Positions 25,407 to 32,806 of a DNA stretch of 64,000 nt are shown piece after piece. A model generated the notes under the pieces. It was not told the origin of the DNA. It saw nothing but the letters and a program-made list of their open reading frames with translations, and ran no database searches. Every line of letters begins with the position of its first letter. Position 1 is the stretch's first letter. Both the position numbers and the translations under genes were made by a program. Origin of the DNA: Streptomyces venezuelae (GTDB lineage: Bacteria; Actinomycetota; Actinomycetes; Streptomycetales; Streptomycetaceae); contig NZ_CP029191.1 of assembly GCF_008642335.1 (NCBI RefSeq), positions 5,766,001-5,830,000 of the forward strand, given 5' to 3'.

Positions 25407-25478
25407 TCCGCGGGAGGAGGGGTACGCCGGTGGGGTCCGCGCCCCCCGTCGGGGGTCCGTCTGGGTTACGTTCGAAGT

Positions 25479-26882
25479 ATGAGGAATCGGACGAAGCGGA
25501 TCACGGTGGGACTCTCCGGACTGCTGCTCACCCTGGGTGCCGTGTCGTTCACGGCGGCGCCCGGGGTCGCGGCGGCTCCTGCGGCTTCGGCGGCATCCGG
25601 GACGCAGGACGCCTCCAGCGTGTCGGTCGTGGCCGACGCCTGGAAGAAGAGTCCGGTCTACGTCGATCCCGCGGCGTCGGACCAGCTCTCCGGGGAGCAG
25701 GCCGACGCCCTCGCCGAGAAGATCAAGAAGGCCGACAAGCCGGTCTTCGTCGCCGTGCTGCCGGACGACTTCCCGCAGCAGGCCCTCTTCCGCCAGCTGC
25801 GCACCGAGACCGGCGTGACCGGTCTCTACGCGGTCCGGCTCGGCGACGGCTTCGACGCGAAGGCCGACCGGTCCGTGCTGACCGGCAACGCCGTCGCCAA
25901 CCTCGTCTCCCTGGTCCAGGGCGAGAACGCCCCGCAGCAGCTCGACCGCTTCGTCGGCCAGGCCCTCGTCCAGGCCCGCGGCAGGGCCCCCGAGTCCTGG
26001 GGCGGCGGCACGGACAACAGCGTCTCGCCGGGCGCCCTGATCGGGGTCGGCGTGGTCGTCGTGGCGGGCGCGGGAGGCGCGTACGCGATCGTCCGGCGCA
26101 AGAAGCGGCGCCACGAGGAGATGCAGCGCGAATCGCTGCGCAAGCTGTCCGTCGTCGTCGACGAGGACATCACCGCGTTCGGCGAGGAGCTCGACCGGCT
26201 CGACTTCCACCCCGCGGAGGCCGGCGCGGACGACGCGATGCGCGCGGACTACGAGCGCGCGCTCGACTCGTACGAGAAGGCGAAGTCGTACATGGCGGCC
26301 GCGACGCGCCCCGAGGACGTACGGGCCGTCACCCAGGCGCTGGAGGACGGCCGCTTCTCGCTGGCCCTGCTCGCCGCGCGCCGGGAAGGGCGCGAGCTGC
26401 CCGAGCGGCGGGCCCCCTGCTTCTTCGACCCCCGGCACGGCCCCTCGGTCGAGGACGCGACGTGGGCGCCCGCGAACGGCGCGGAGCGCTCGGTCCCGGT
26501 GTGCGCGGCGGACGCGGCACGTCTGGCGGACGGCGAGGACCCGATGGTGCGGACCGTCGCCACGGAGTCCGGGGAGCGGCGCCCCTACTGGGAGGCCGGA
26601 CCCGCGTACGGGCCGTGGGCGGGCGGGTACTTCGGCGGCGGCATCCTGCCGGGGCTCCTCGTCGGCACGATGCTCGGCGGCATGATGTCGAGCCCCGCGT
26701 ACGCGGCGGACCACGGCGCCGGATACGGGGACTTCGGTGGCGGCTACGAAGGCGGCGACTACTCGGGAGCGGACTTCGACCCGTCGGACTTCGGGGGCGG
26801 GGACTTCGGCGGTGGCGGGGGTTTCGGGGGCGGCGGCGACTTCGGCGGCGGTGGGGACTTCGGGGGCGGGGGCGGGTTCTGA
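25479..26882 (+). CDS. Membrane protein with secreted N-terminus and Gly/Phe-rich tail
   Basis: 467 residues. A signal peptide (residues 1-34) precedes an extracytoplasmic domain of about 145 residues. A single membrane helix (SPGALIGVGVVVVAGAGGAYAIV, about 188-207) with a basic RRKKRR stop follows, then a coiled-coil-like stretch and a tail of repeats of the form FGGG(G/D). The order resembles TPM/YgcG-type proteins, which also combine an external domain, one helix and a Gly-rich end. The central part contains a cysteine pair (CFF and VCAA). I do not recognise a specific function. It is probably a single-gene unit. Confidence 0.75.
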   Translation: MRNRTKRITVGLSGLLLTLGAVSFTAAPGVAAAPAASAASGTQDASSVSVVADAWKKSPVYVDPAASDQLSGEQADALAEKIKKADKPVFVAVLPDDFPQQALFRQLRTETGVTGLYAVRLGDGFDAKADRSVLTGNAVANLVSLVQGENAPQQLDRFVGQALVQARGRAPESWGGGTDNSVSPGALIGVGVVVVAGAGGAYAIVRRKKRRHEEMQRESLRKLSVVVDEDITAFGEELDRLDFHPAEAGADDAMRADYERALDSYEKAKSYMAAATRPEDVRAVTQALEDGRFSLALLAARREGRELPERRAPCFFDPRHGPSVEDATWAPANGAERSVPVCAADAARLADGEDPMVRTVATESGERRPYWEAGPAYGPWAGGYFGGGILPGLLVGTMLGGMMSSPAYAADHGAGYGDFGGGYEGGDYSGADFDPSDFGGGDFGGGGGFGGGGDFGGGGDFGGGGGF

Positions 26883-26892
26883 GCCCCGACGG

Positions 26893-26926
26893 TTGACGCC
26901 ACACTTAACGAGACGATACGGTCCGT
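26893..26926 (+). promoter_or_regulatory. Candidate promoter and operator of the alpha/beta hydrolase gene
   Basis: TTGACG (26893-26898) and TACGGT (26917-26922) form a plausible -35/-10 pair with an 18-base spacer. The small palindrome ACGGTCCGT (26918-26926), flanked by AGACG/CGTCT arms, covers the -10, suggesting repression at this site. The cognate regulator is not visible. Confidence 0.35.
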
Positions 26927-26975
26927 CTTGTTGTCAGTCGTTGAGTGCGCGTCGTTCGAGTGCGGGGAGGCCGTC

Positions 26976-27893
26976 GTGAGCCAGGTCCAGGTCCATGAGC
27001 AGTACGTCGAGGTCGCGCCGGGGGTCCGCGTATGGACGGAACGGCGCGGTGCGCCCGACGCCCCCGCGCTGCTGCTTGTCATGGGCGCCCAGGCTTCCGG
27101 GCTCGGCTGGCCCGAACCTCTGGTCGAGGCACTGGCGGCGCACCACCACGTCATCCGCTACGACCACCGCGACACGGGCCGCTCGGACCGCCCCTTCGAC
27201 GAGAACCCCTACGCCGTCACCGACTTGGCGCGGGACCCGATCGCGGTCCTTGACGCCCTCGGCGTCGAGCGGGCCCACATCGTCGGGTTGTCGCTGGGCG
27301 GCATGCTCTGCCAGCTGGTGCTCGCCGATCACCCCGAGCGGGTGCTGAGCGCGACCCTGATGGGGACATGCGCGCTGAGCGAGACACCGTATGTACGCCC
27401 GGACGGTGTGCGCGTTCCCGTCGCGGAGCTGCCCGGCATCGCGCCCGAGATCCTGGAGATGTGGTCGCGTCCCGTGGAGGACCACGGCCGGGAGGCGGAG
27501 CTGGACCGGCGTGTCGAGCACTGGCGCCTGCTGAGCGGCGACCAACTCCCGTTCGATGCCGCCTACTTCAGGGACCTCGAGCGGGGCATCATCGACCACG
27601 CGGGCCGATATCTGGAGTCGTCGGCCCACGCTCTCGCCGACAGCTCCGGCATGGTCCGCACGGCCGAACTCGCCGCGAACCGGGTGCCGGTGCTCGTCGT
27701 CTCCGCCACGGCGGAGCCCGTTTTCCCCGTCCCGCACCCGCAGCACATCGCTCAGGTCGTCGCGGGTGCGCGACTGGTGGAGATACCCGGCATGGGGCAC
27801 GCACTGCCGCCGGCGGTGCACGGATCGCTGGTGAAGGCGATCCTGGAGCACACGGCGGGAGACGCGGTCGAGGGCGTGCGGGCCGGTCGCTGA
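26976..27893 (+). CDS. Alpha/beta hydrolase
   Basis: 305 residues from GTG 26976, chosen because GGGGAGG ends five bases before it. Typical alpha/beta-hydrolase order: LLLVMGAQASGLGWP oxyanion region, YDHRDTGRSDRP, the nucleophile elbow GLSLGGM, PVLVVSATAEPVFP with an acidic residue, and the catalytic His in EIPGMGHALP. The sequence resembles the RdmC-like methylesterase / TAP-like group common in Streptomyces. Esterase activity on a small ester is likely; the substrate is unknown. It converges with the YceI gene, 22 bases beyond. Confidence 0.85.
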   Translation: MSQVQVHEQYVEVAPGVRVWTERRGAPDAPALLLVMGAQASGLGWPEPLVEALAAHHHVIRYDHRDTGRSDRPFDENPYAVTDLARDPIAVLDALGVERAHIVGLSLGGMLCQLVLADHPERVLSATLMGTCALSETPYVRPDGVRVPVAELPGIAPEILEMWSRPVEDHGREAELDRRVEHWRLLSGDQLPFDAAYFRDLERGIIDHAGRYLESSAHALADSSGMVRTAELAANRVPVLVVSATAEPVFPVPHPQHIAQVVAGARLVEIPGMGHALPPAVHGSLVKAILEHTAGDAVEGVRAGR

Positions 27894-27915
27894 CTCATGA
27901 CGTCCGTGGAGGCGT

Positions 27916-28533
27916 TCAGGAACCGGCCTTGATCGCCGAGATGTCGAAGTTCAGCTTGATCTTGTCGGAGACGAGCATGCCGCCGGTCTCCAGCGCGGCG
28001 TTCCAGGTGAGGCCCCAGTCCGAGCGCAGGATCTCCGCCTTGCCCTCGAAGCCGACGCGCTCGTTGCCGAACGGGTCCTTGGCCGAGCCGTTGAACTCCA
28101 GGTCGATCGTGACCGGCTTCGTGGTGCCCAGGATCGTCAGGTCACCGGTGACGCGGTAGTCGTCGCCGCCCAGCGCCTCCGTCCTGGTGGAACGGAAGGT
28201 CATCTCCGGGAACTCGTCGGTCTTGAAGAAGTCCGCGCTCTTCAGGTGACCGTCGCGGTCGGCGTTGCCCGTGTCGATGCTCTCCATCTTGATGTCGAGG
28301 GAGGCGGTCGAGCGGGCCGGCTCCGAGCCGTCGAGGTGCAGGGTGCCGGTGAAGTCGAGGAAGGAGCCCTTGACGTTCGTGACCATGGCGTGGCGGGCGA
28401 CGAAACCGATCGTCGTGTGGGTCGGGTCGATCGTGTACTCACCCGTCAGCGCGGCGAGCTCGGGGCTGACCGCGACGGGCGCGGTGGCGGCGGGGGCGGT
28501 GACGGTGTCGTTCTTGCGGCCGAAGATTCCCAT
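27916..28533 (-). CDS. YceI-family lipid-binding lipocalin-like protein
   Basis: 205 residues from ATG 28531-28533 with AAGGAG in front; upstream in-frame starts fall in the operator region. After a short N-terminal tail it shows the YceI barrel: GEYTIDPTHTTIGFVARHAMVTNVKG in pieces, FFKTDEFPEMTF, YRVTGDLTILG, and FEGKAEILRSDWGLTWN. YceI proteins bind isoprenoids or fatty acids. There is no signal peptide, so this copy is cytoplasmic. Two palindromic TTGAA/TTCAA sites upstream point to a MarR-type repressor, as with other YceI genes, but no such regulator is encoded nearby. Confidence 0.9.
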   Translation of the reverse strand: MGIFGRKNDTVTAPAATAPVAVSPELAALTGEYTIDPTHTTIGFVARHAMVTNVKGSFLDFTGTLHLDGSEPARSTASLDIKMESIDTGNADRDGHLKSADFFKTDEFPEMTFRSTRTEALGGDDYRVTGDLTILGTTKPVTIDLEFNGSAKDPFGNERVGFEGKAEILRSDWGLTWNAALETGGMLVSDKIKLNFDISAIKAGS

Positions 28534-28586
28534 GACGTGCTCCTTGGGGGACGAGCTCCGGTGGGGAGCTGCTGGCGGAAGCTGCT

Positions 28587-28637
28587 GTTGAATGTTCAAC
28601 GAGATCGAAGGTAGCGCGATTCTGTTCAATATTCAAC
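28587..28637. promoter_or_regulatory. Two MarR-like operator sites upstream of yceI
   Basis: GTTGAATGTTCAAC at 28587-28600 is a perfect palindrome. GTTCAATATTCAAC at 28624-28637 is a near-copy, so the pair brackets the likely promoter. These AT-rich sites stand out in the GC-rich background. The stretch 28534-28845 holds no gene, only this pair and the inverted repeats before the next gene. Confidence 0.6.
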
Positions 28638-28724
28638 CTCTGGGATGGGGTGAGTTTTGCGGTGGTGGGCGGCGGAGGTCGTGGTGTCACTGAAGGGCTG
28701 CTCGGCGCCGCGGTGATGTCGTGA

Positions 28725-28846
28725 TGGCGTCATCGAGTGACGCCAGGCGGCTGACCTGCGGGAATGGGGGTGTGGGGTGCGGGTCGGGGCGTGGGTAGCG
28801 CTATTGGTGCTTGCGGTGGCGCCATTGTGGTGCCATGATGGCGTCA
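28725..28846. promoter_or_regulatory. TGGCGTCA inverted repeats before the ribbon-helix-helix gene
   Basis: A perfect inverted repeat TGGCGTCA / TGACGCCA with a 5-bp centre lies at 28725-28745. TGGCGTCA recurs at 28839-28846, running into the start codon. A small palindrome GCCATGATGGC covers 28832-28842. Repeated half-sites of this kind are what a ribbon-helix-helix protein binds, so the encoded protein may control its own gene. Confidence 0.5.
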
Positions 28847-29409
28847 TGAACCTCACGCAGTACGTCGATCAGCTCCGGCAGGAACTCGCCGTGGCCGCCG
28901 AGGCCGGCGGGGATGAGGCGCGGGCCCTGGCCGAGCGGCTCACCGCCCCGCTCGAGTCGGCCGCCCGGCTCACCCTGCTGAACGCGCTCTCCGCCGCGGC
29001 CGACGAGATCACCGTCGACCTCGCGCCCGGCTCGGTGGACGTACGACTGCGAGGCCTGGACCCGGAGTTCGTGGTGACGCCGCCGCCCGCGGGCGAGCCG
29101 TTCGACGCCCAGGCCGAGTACGCGGCGCTCATGTCGGCCCAGCCGTCGCCGCCGCCTCCGCCGCCGGCCGCGCCCGACGCCGTGGACGACGGCGGTACCG
29201 CCCGGGTCAACCTCCGTCTTCCTGCGCACATCAAGTCGCGGGTGGAGGAGGCGGCGAACCGGGACAGTCTCTCCGTCAACGCGTGGCTCGTCCGCGCGGT
29301 GTCCGGCGCGTTGGACCGGCCCGACGGCCGGAGTGGCCGGGCGGGTGCGGGGGGCGGTCGCCGCGAGGCCTGGAACTCCGGGACGGGGTTCACGGGCTGG
29401 GTGCGGTAG
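28846..29409 (+). CDS. Ribbon-helix-helix (Arc/HicB-like) DNA-binding protein
   Basis: 187 residues. The N-terminal half is helical (YVDQLRQELAVAAEAGGDEARALAER), then a strand-rich patch (DEITVDLAPGSVDVRLRG) and a proline run of eight residues. The ribbon-helix-helix lies at about 120-155: TARVNLRLPAHIKSRVEEAA, then SLSVNAWLVRAVSGAL. Residues after 160 are Gly/Arg-rich. This is a regulator fold shared by HicB-type antitoxins, but no toxin gene is adjacent. The next gene encodes a DUF4097 protein and an ABC exporter follows further on, which suggests it regulates that set. Confidence 0.75.
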   Translation: MNLTQYVDQLRQELAVAAEAGGDEARALAERLTAPLESAARLTLLNALSAAADEITVDLAPGSVDVRLRGLDPEFVVTPPPAGEPFDAQAEYAALMSAQPSPPPPPPAAPDAVDDGGTARVNLRLPAHIKSRVEEAANRDSLSVNAWLVRAVSGALDRPDGRSGRAGAGGGRREAWNSGTGFTGWVR

Positions 29410-29498
29410 GGCGGACGCGCTTTCCGCGGGCGCCCGCACTCTTCTTGCTTCCCGTGCGTACGGCCACCGTTCCGTACGGCCCCTCCGTGCTCCCATCT

Positions 29499-29548
29499 GT
29501 ACTGCTCTCCGTACTCGCCCAGTACTCACCCTGTACTCACCTCGTACT
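29499..29548. repeat. Helically phased GTACT array upstream of the DUF4097 gene
   Basis: GTACT occurs at 29499, 29511, 29522, 29533 and 29544, with steps of 12, 11, 11 and 11 bases, so five copies face roughly the same side of the helix. The array ends about 60 bases before the ATG. A small hairpin (GAGCCC TTGA GGGCTC, 29570-29585) follows. It looks like a multi-subunit operator. Confidence 0.7.
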
Positions 29549-29610
29549 TCCCAACACCCTTCGCCGACCGAGCCCTTGAGGGCTCGGCGAGCCCTTAGGA
29601 CGGGACAGCC

Positions 29611-30456
29611 ATGCCTTCTTTCGACAGCCCGAAGCCCATCAGCGCCACCGTCACCCTCAGGGTCGGGACGCTCCGGATCACCGCCGGGGACCGTACGAAC
29701 ACGGTCGTCGACGTACGGCCCAGCAGCGCGACGCAGGACGCGGACGTCAAGGCGGCCGAGCGCACCCGCGTCGAGTTCGCCAACGGCAAGCTCCTGGTCA
29801 AGGGGCCCAAGGACCGGCCCATGTTCGGCAAGGGCCCGTCCGTCGACGTGGACATCGTGCTGCCGACGGGGTCCGGGGTGCACGCCACGACCGTCATGGC
29901 GCACGTCTCCGCCGAGGGCGGGCTCGGCGACTGCGAGATCAAGACCTCGGCGGGTGACATCCAGGTCGAGCGGACCGCGGCCGCGAGGCTGACCACGGGG
30001 TACGGGGACATCTCCCTGGGCCGCGCGGACGGTCAGGTCGACGTCTCCACGTCCTCCGGCGAGGTCCGTGTCGGTGAGGCCAAGGGGACGGTCGACATCA
30101 AGAACTCCAACGGCATCATCGTGCTGGGCGACATCGAGGGCGACGTCAAGGTGAAGGCGTCCAACGGCTCCGTCACCGTCGACCGCGCGGCCGCCGACGT
30201 CAGCGTCAAGACGGCCAACGGGGCGGTGCGGCTGGGGGAGGTGGCCCGGGGCGAGACCGTCGTCGAGGCGGCGGCGGGCAGGATCGAGATCGGCATCCGC
30301 GAGGGTACGGCGGCGTGGCTCGACGTACGCACGAAGGCGGGAACGGTCAGCCAGGCGCTGGAGGAGTCCGGCCCTTCGGCGCCGGACGAGCCGGCCGACA
30401 CGCTGAAGGTCCACGCCCGCACGGGAATCGGCGACATCAAGATCCACCGAGCGTGA
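29611..30456 (+). CDS. DUF4097 beta-strand repeat protein
   Basis: 281 residues, cytoplasmic (no signal peptide or membrane helix). It is built from short repeated strands of the kind G-x-V-x-V-x-x-A-x-G-x-V: TSAGDIQVERTAAARLTTGYGDISLGRADGQVDVSTSSGEVRVGEAKGTVDIKNSNG is the core when read in segments. Such repeats fold as a right-handed beta-helix typical of DUF4097 (putative adhesin-like). The function of the family is unknown. In Streptomyces it often lies beside a ribbon-helix-helix gene, as here. The stop codon at 30454-30456 lies on the first unit of the 26-bp tandem array. Confidence 0.85.
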   Translation: MPSFDSPKPISATVTLRVGTLRITAGDRTNTVVDVRPSSATQDADVKAAERTRVEFANGKLLVKGPKDRPMFGKGPSVDVDIVLPTGSGVHATTVMAHVSAEGGLGDCEIKTSAGDIQVERTAAARLTTGYGDISLGRADGQVDVSTSSGEVRVGEAKGTVDIKNSNGIIVLGDIEGDVKVKASNGSVTVDRAAADVSVKTANGAVRLGEVARGETVVEAAAGRIEIGIREGTAAWLDVRTKAGTVSQALEESGPSAPDEPADTLKVHARTGIGDIKIHRA

Positions 30457-30688
30457 TCCGCGCGGCGGGCGTATGGGGCCGATCCGCTCGGCGGGCGTAT
30501 GGAGCGGATCCGCTCGGCGGGCGTATGGAGCGGATCCGCGCGGTGGGCGTACGGAGCTGATCCGTGCGGCGGCCGTACGGAGCTGATCCGCTCGACGGGC
30601 GTATGGAGCTGATCCGTGCGGCGGCTGTACGGAGCTGATCCGCTCGACGGGCGTATGGAGCTGATCCGCGTGACGGCCGTACGGTTCC
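30455..30688. repeat. 26-bp tandem repeat array, nine units
   Basis: GATCCG begins each unit at 30455, 30481, 30507, 30533, 30559, 30585, 30611, 30637 and 30663, an exact 26-base period. Units follow GATCCG, a variable tetrad, then a CGGGCGTATGGAGC-type tail. Units 2 and 3 are identical, 6 and 8 are identical, and 5 and 7 differ at one base, so a 52-bp dimer has itself been duplicated. The period is not a multiple of three, and the units have no unique spacers. The region 30457-31789 has no convincing gene; this array is its first part. Confidence 0.95.
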
Positions 30689-31026
30689 GGTCCGCTTCCG
30701 GAACGGTTGCCGGCGCCTCCCGGGCCCACGGCGCCCCTCCGACCCGCGGCGCCTCACCCGGGCCCCACTCGCACCTGCCCTGGTCCGCCCAGGGTGCCCT
30801 CGGCGCGCGGCTGCCGGACCTACCCGGCCTACCCGGGCTTACCCGACCTACCGGGACCTGGTCCCGACCCCAGCCTGAACGGCCACCCGTGACGCCCCCC
30901 CAGTGCCTCCCCGGCCCAGCGGCTTCCCCCGCTCGGGGCCGCGTTCTGAACCCGGACCGAACCGCACGGCACCTCGCCTGAACGGCACCGGCGGCCGAAC
31001 GGCACGGCCTGAAGGACAGCGACCTC

Positions 31027-31278
31027 CGCCTGACGGGCAGTGGCCTCGGGCTGAACGGCTCCCGGCTTCGCCTGAACGGCAGCGGCCTCGGGGCGAATGA
31101 CTCTGGCCTTCGCCTGACGGGCAGTGGCCTCGGGCTGAACGGCTCCGGGCTTCGCCTGGCGGGCAGTGGCCTCGGGCTGAACGGCTCCGGGCTTCGCCTG
31201 ACGGGCAGTGGCCTCCGGCCGGACCGCACCGGCCTCCGCCTGAACGGCAGCGGCCTCCGGCCGGACCGCACCGGACCG
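31027..31278. repeat. 42-bp minisatellite, six units, with 21-bp sub-period
   Basis: CGCCTG starts units at 31027, 31069, 31111, 31153, 31195 and 31237, an exact 42-base period; degenerate 21-42-bp repeats continue to about 31400. In the plus frame beginning at 31027 each unit reads as two related heptads of the form R-L-x-G-S-G-L and G-L-N-G-S-G-L. That frame is open from 30982 to about 31670 but has no usual start codon. It may be a decayed coding repeat or simply noncoding DNA. Confidence 0.85.
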
Positions 31279-31539
31279 GCCTCCAGCCGAACGGCACCGG
31301 CCTCCGGCCGAACCGCACCGGACCGGCCTCCGGCCGAACCGCGCCAGGCCTCGCCTGAACCGAACCGGCCCCTCCGAGAGCGCACCAGCCCCCGCCGAAC
31401 CGCACCGACCCCCTCCGAAAGCGCACCCCGCCCAGAAGCCCCACCCGGCCCGGGAGCCGGAAGCCCCACCCCGCCCGGAAGCCCACCCGCACCTCCAATC
31501 CCGGCGCCGCGCCGCTCCCAGTCGTGCCCGCAAACCGCA

Positions 31540-31695
31540 GGCCCCAGGCCGTCAAGCCCCCAGGCCCCAAGCCCCAGCCCCCAGGCCCCAGGCCTCAAGC
31601 CCCCAAGCCCCAAGCCCCCAAGCCCCAAGCCCCAGCCCCCAGGCCCCAAGCCCCAGCCCCCAGGCCCCTAGCCCCTAGCCCCAATCCCTAGCCCC
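31540..31695. repeat. C-rich low-complexity tract
   Basis: About 150 bases made almost only of permutations of CCCCAGGC, CCCCAAGC and CCCCTAG-like words, drifting from one to the next. It fills the space between the 42-bp array and the ABC transporter start. The C-rich strand-skewed composition would allow G-quadruplex formation on the opposite strand. No gene is seen. Confidence 0.85.
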
Positions 31696-31789
31696 AACCC
31701 CTCAAGCCGCGACTCCCCGGCGACACCCCCGCGCTCCCGCGCACCCCAAATCCGCCCGGCGCATCCCCGACCCCCGAAAAGGACCGGAC

Positions 31790-32806
31790 ATGCCAACGCC
31801 CCGCGACTTCCGCGACACCCACCACACCCACCCCCACACCCACCACCCCCACCACTCCCACCGCCCCTCAGCCATCACGGCAACTAACCTCCGCAAGGCC
31901 TACGGCCAGAAAACCGTGTTGGACGGGATCGACCTCGACATCCCGCAAGGCACGATCTTCTCCCTCCTCGGCCCCAACGGCGCGGGCAAGACGACCGCCG
32001 TGCAGATCCTCTCCACGCTCATCTCCGCCGACGCCGGCGAAGCCCGTGTCGCGGGGCACGACCTGGCCCGCGAACCCGACGCCGTGCGTGCCGCGATCGG
32101 GGTCACCGGGCAGTTCTCCGCCGTCGACAACCTCCTCACCGGCGAGGAGAACCTGACGCTCATGGCGGACCTGTACGGCTTCGGGCGGCGCCAGGGCCGG
32201 CACCTCGCCGCCGAACTCGTCGAGCGGTTCGACCTCGTCGAAGCCGCACGGAAGCCCGCCGCGACGTACTCAGGCGGCATGCGGCGGCGGCTCGACATCG
32301 CGATGACCCTCGTCGGCAGCCCGCGTGTGATCTTCCTGGACGAGCCGACCACCGGTCTCGACCCGCGCAGCCGGCACGGCATGTGGGAGATCGTCCGGCA
32401 GCTCGTCGCCGACGGCGTGACCATCTTCCTGACCACGCAGTACCTGGAGGAGGCCGACCAACTCGCCGACCGCATCGCCGTGTTGAGCGGCGGCAAGCTC
32501 GTCGCCGAGGGCACCCCCGGCGAGCTGAAGCGGCTCGTCCCCGGCGGCCACGTCCAGCTCCGCTTCGCCGGCCCCGCCGACCTGGACGACGCCGCGCGGC
32601 TGCTCGGCCTCGGCAGCAGGGGCGGGGACGACCTGACCCTGCACATTCCCAGCGACGGCAGTCTGAAGTCCGTCAAGGCGGTGCTCGACCGCGTCGAGGC
32701 CACCGGCATCGAGGTCGAGGGGCTCACGATCGACACCCCCGACCTGGACGACGTCTTCTTCGCCGTGACCGGCCGCCCCGACCAGGAGAAAGCGACGACC
32801 CGATGA
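31790..32806 (+). CDS. ABC transporter ATPase, DrrA type, with His-rich N-terminus
   Basis: 338 residues from ATG 31790 with AAGGA six bases upstream. The core is standard: Walker A GPNGAGKTT (about 64-72), Q-loop TGQFSAVDNLL, signature YSGGMRRRLDIA, Walker B VIFLDEPTTGLDP, H-loop TTQYLEEADQL, and a C-terminal DrrA-like domain ending ATGIEVEGLTIDTPDLDDVFFAVTG in segments. It powers export by the permease that overlaps it. The odd part is residues 11-24, which contain nine histidines (HHTHPHTHHPHHSH), encoded by a CACC-rich low-complexity stretch. The family normally starts directly with the first strand. Metal binding is possible. Confidence 0.92.
   Translation: MPTPRDFRDTHHTHPHTHHPHHSHRPSAITATNLRKAYGQKTVLDGIDLDIPQGTIFSLLGPNGAGKTTAVQILSTLISADAGEARVAGHDLAREPDAVRAAIGVTGQFSAVDNLLTGEENLTLMADLYGFGRRQGRHLAAELVERFDLVEAARKPAATYSGGMRRRLDIAMTLVGSPRVIFLDEPTTGLDPRSRHGMWEIVRQLVADGVTIFLTTQYLEEADQLADRIAVLSGGKLVAEGTPGELKRLVPGGHVQLRFAGPADLDDAARLLGLGSRGGDDLTLHIPSDGSLKSVKAVLDRVEATGIEVEGLTIDTPDLDDVFFAVTGRPDQEKATTR

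Noticed and set aside
28846..29409. Toxin-antitoxin module with the RHH protein as antitoxin
   Set aside because: The partner gene encodes a DUF4097 protein with no toxin fold, and no short toxin ORF lies beside it; only the RHH fold is shared.
30455..30688. CRISPR-like array
   Set aside because: Units are contiguous with no unique spacers between repeats and no cas genes nearby; it is a tandem repeat.
30033..31649. 538-codon and other minus frames across the 26-bp and 42-bp arrays
   Set aside because: Repeat translations in several frames, none with a ribosome-binding site or family resemblance; the 26-bp period shifts frame each unit.
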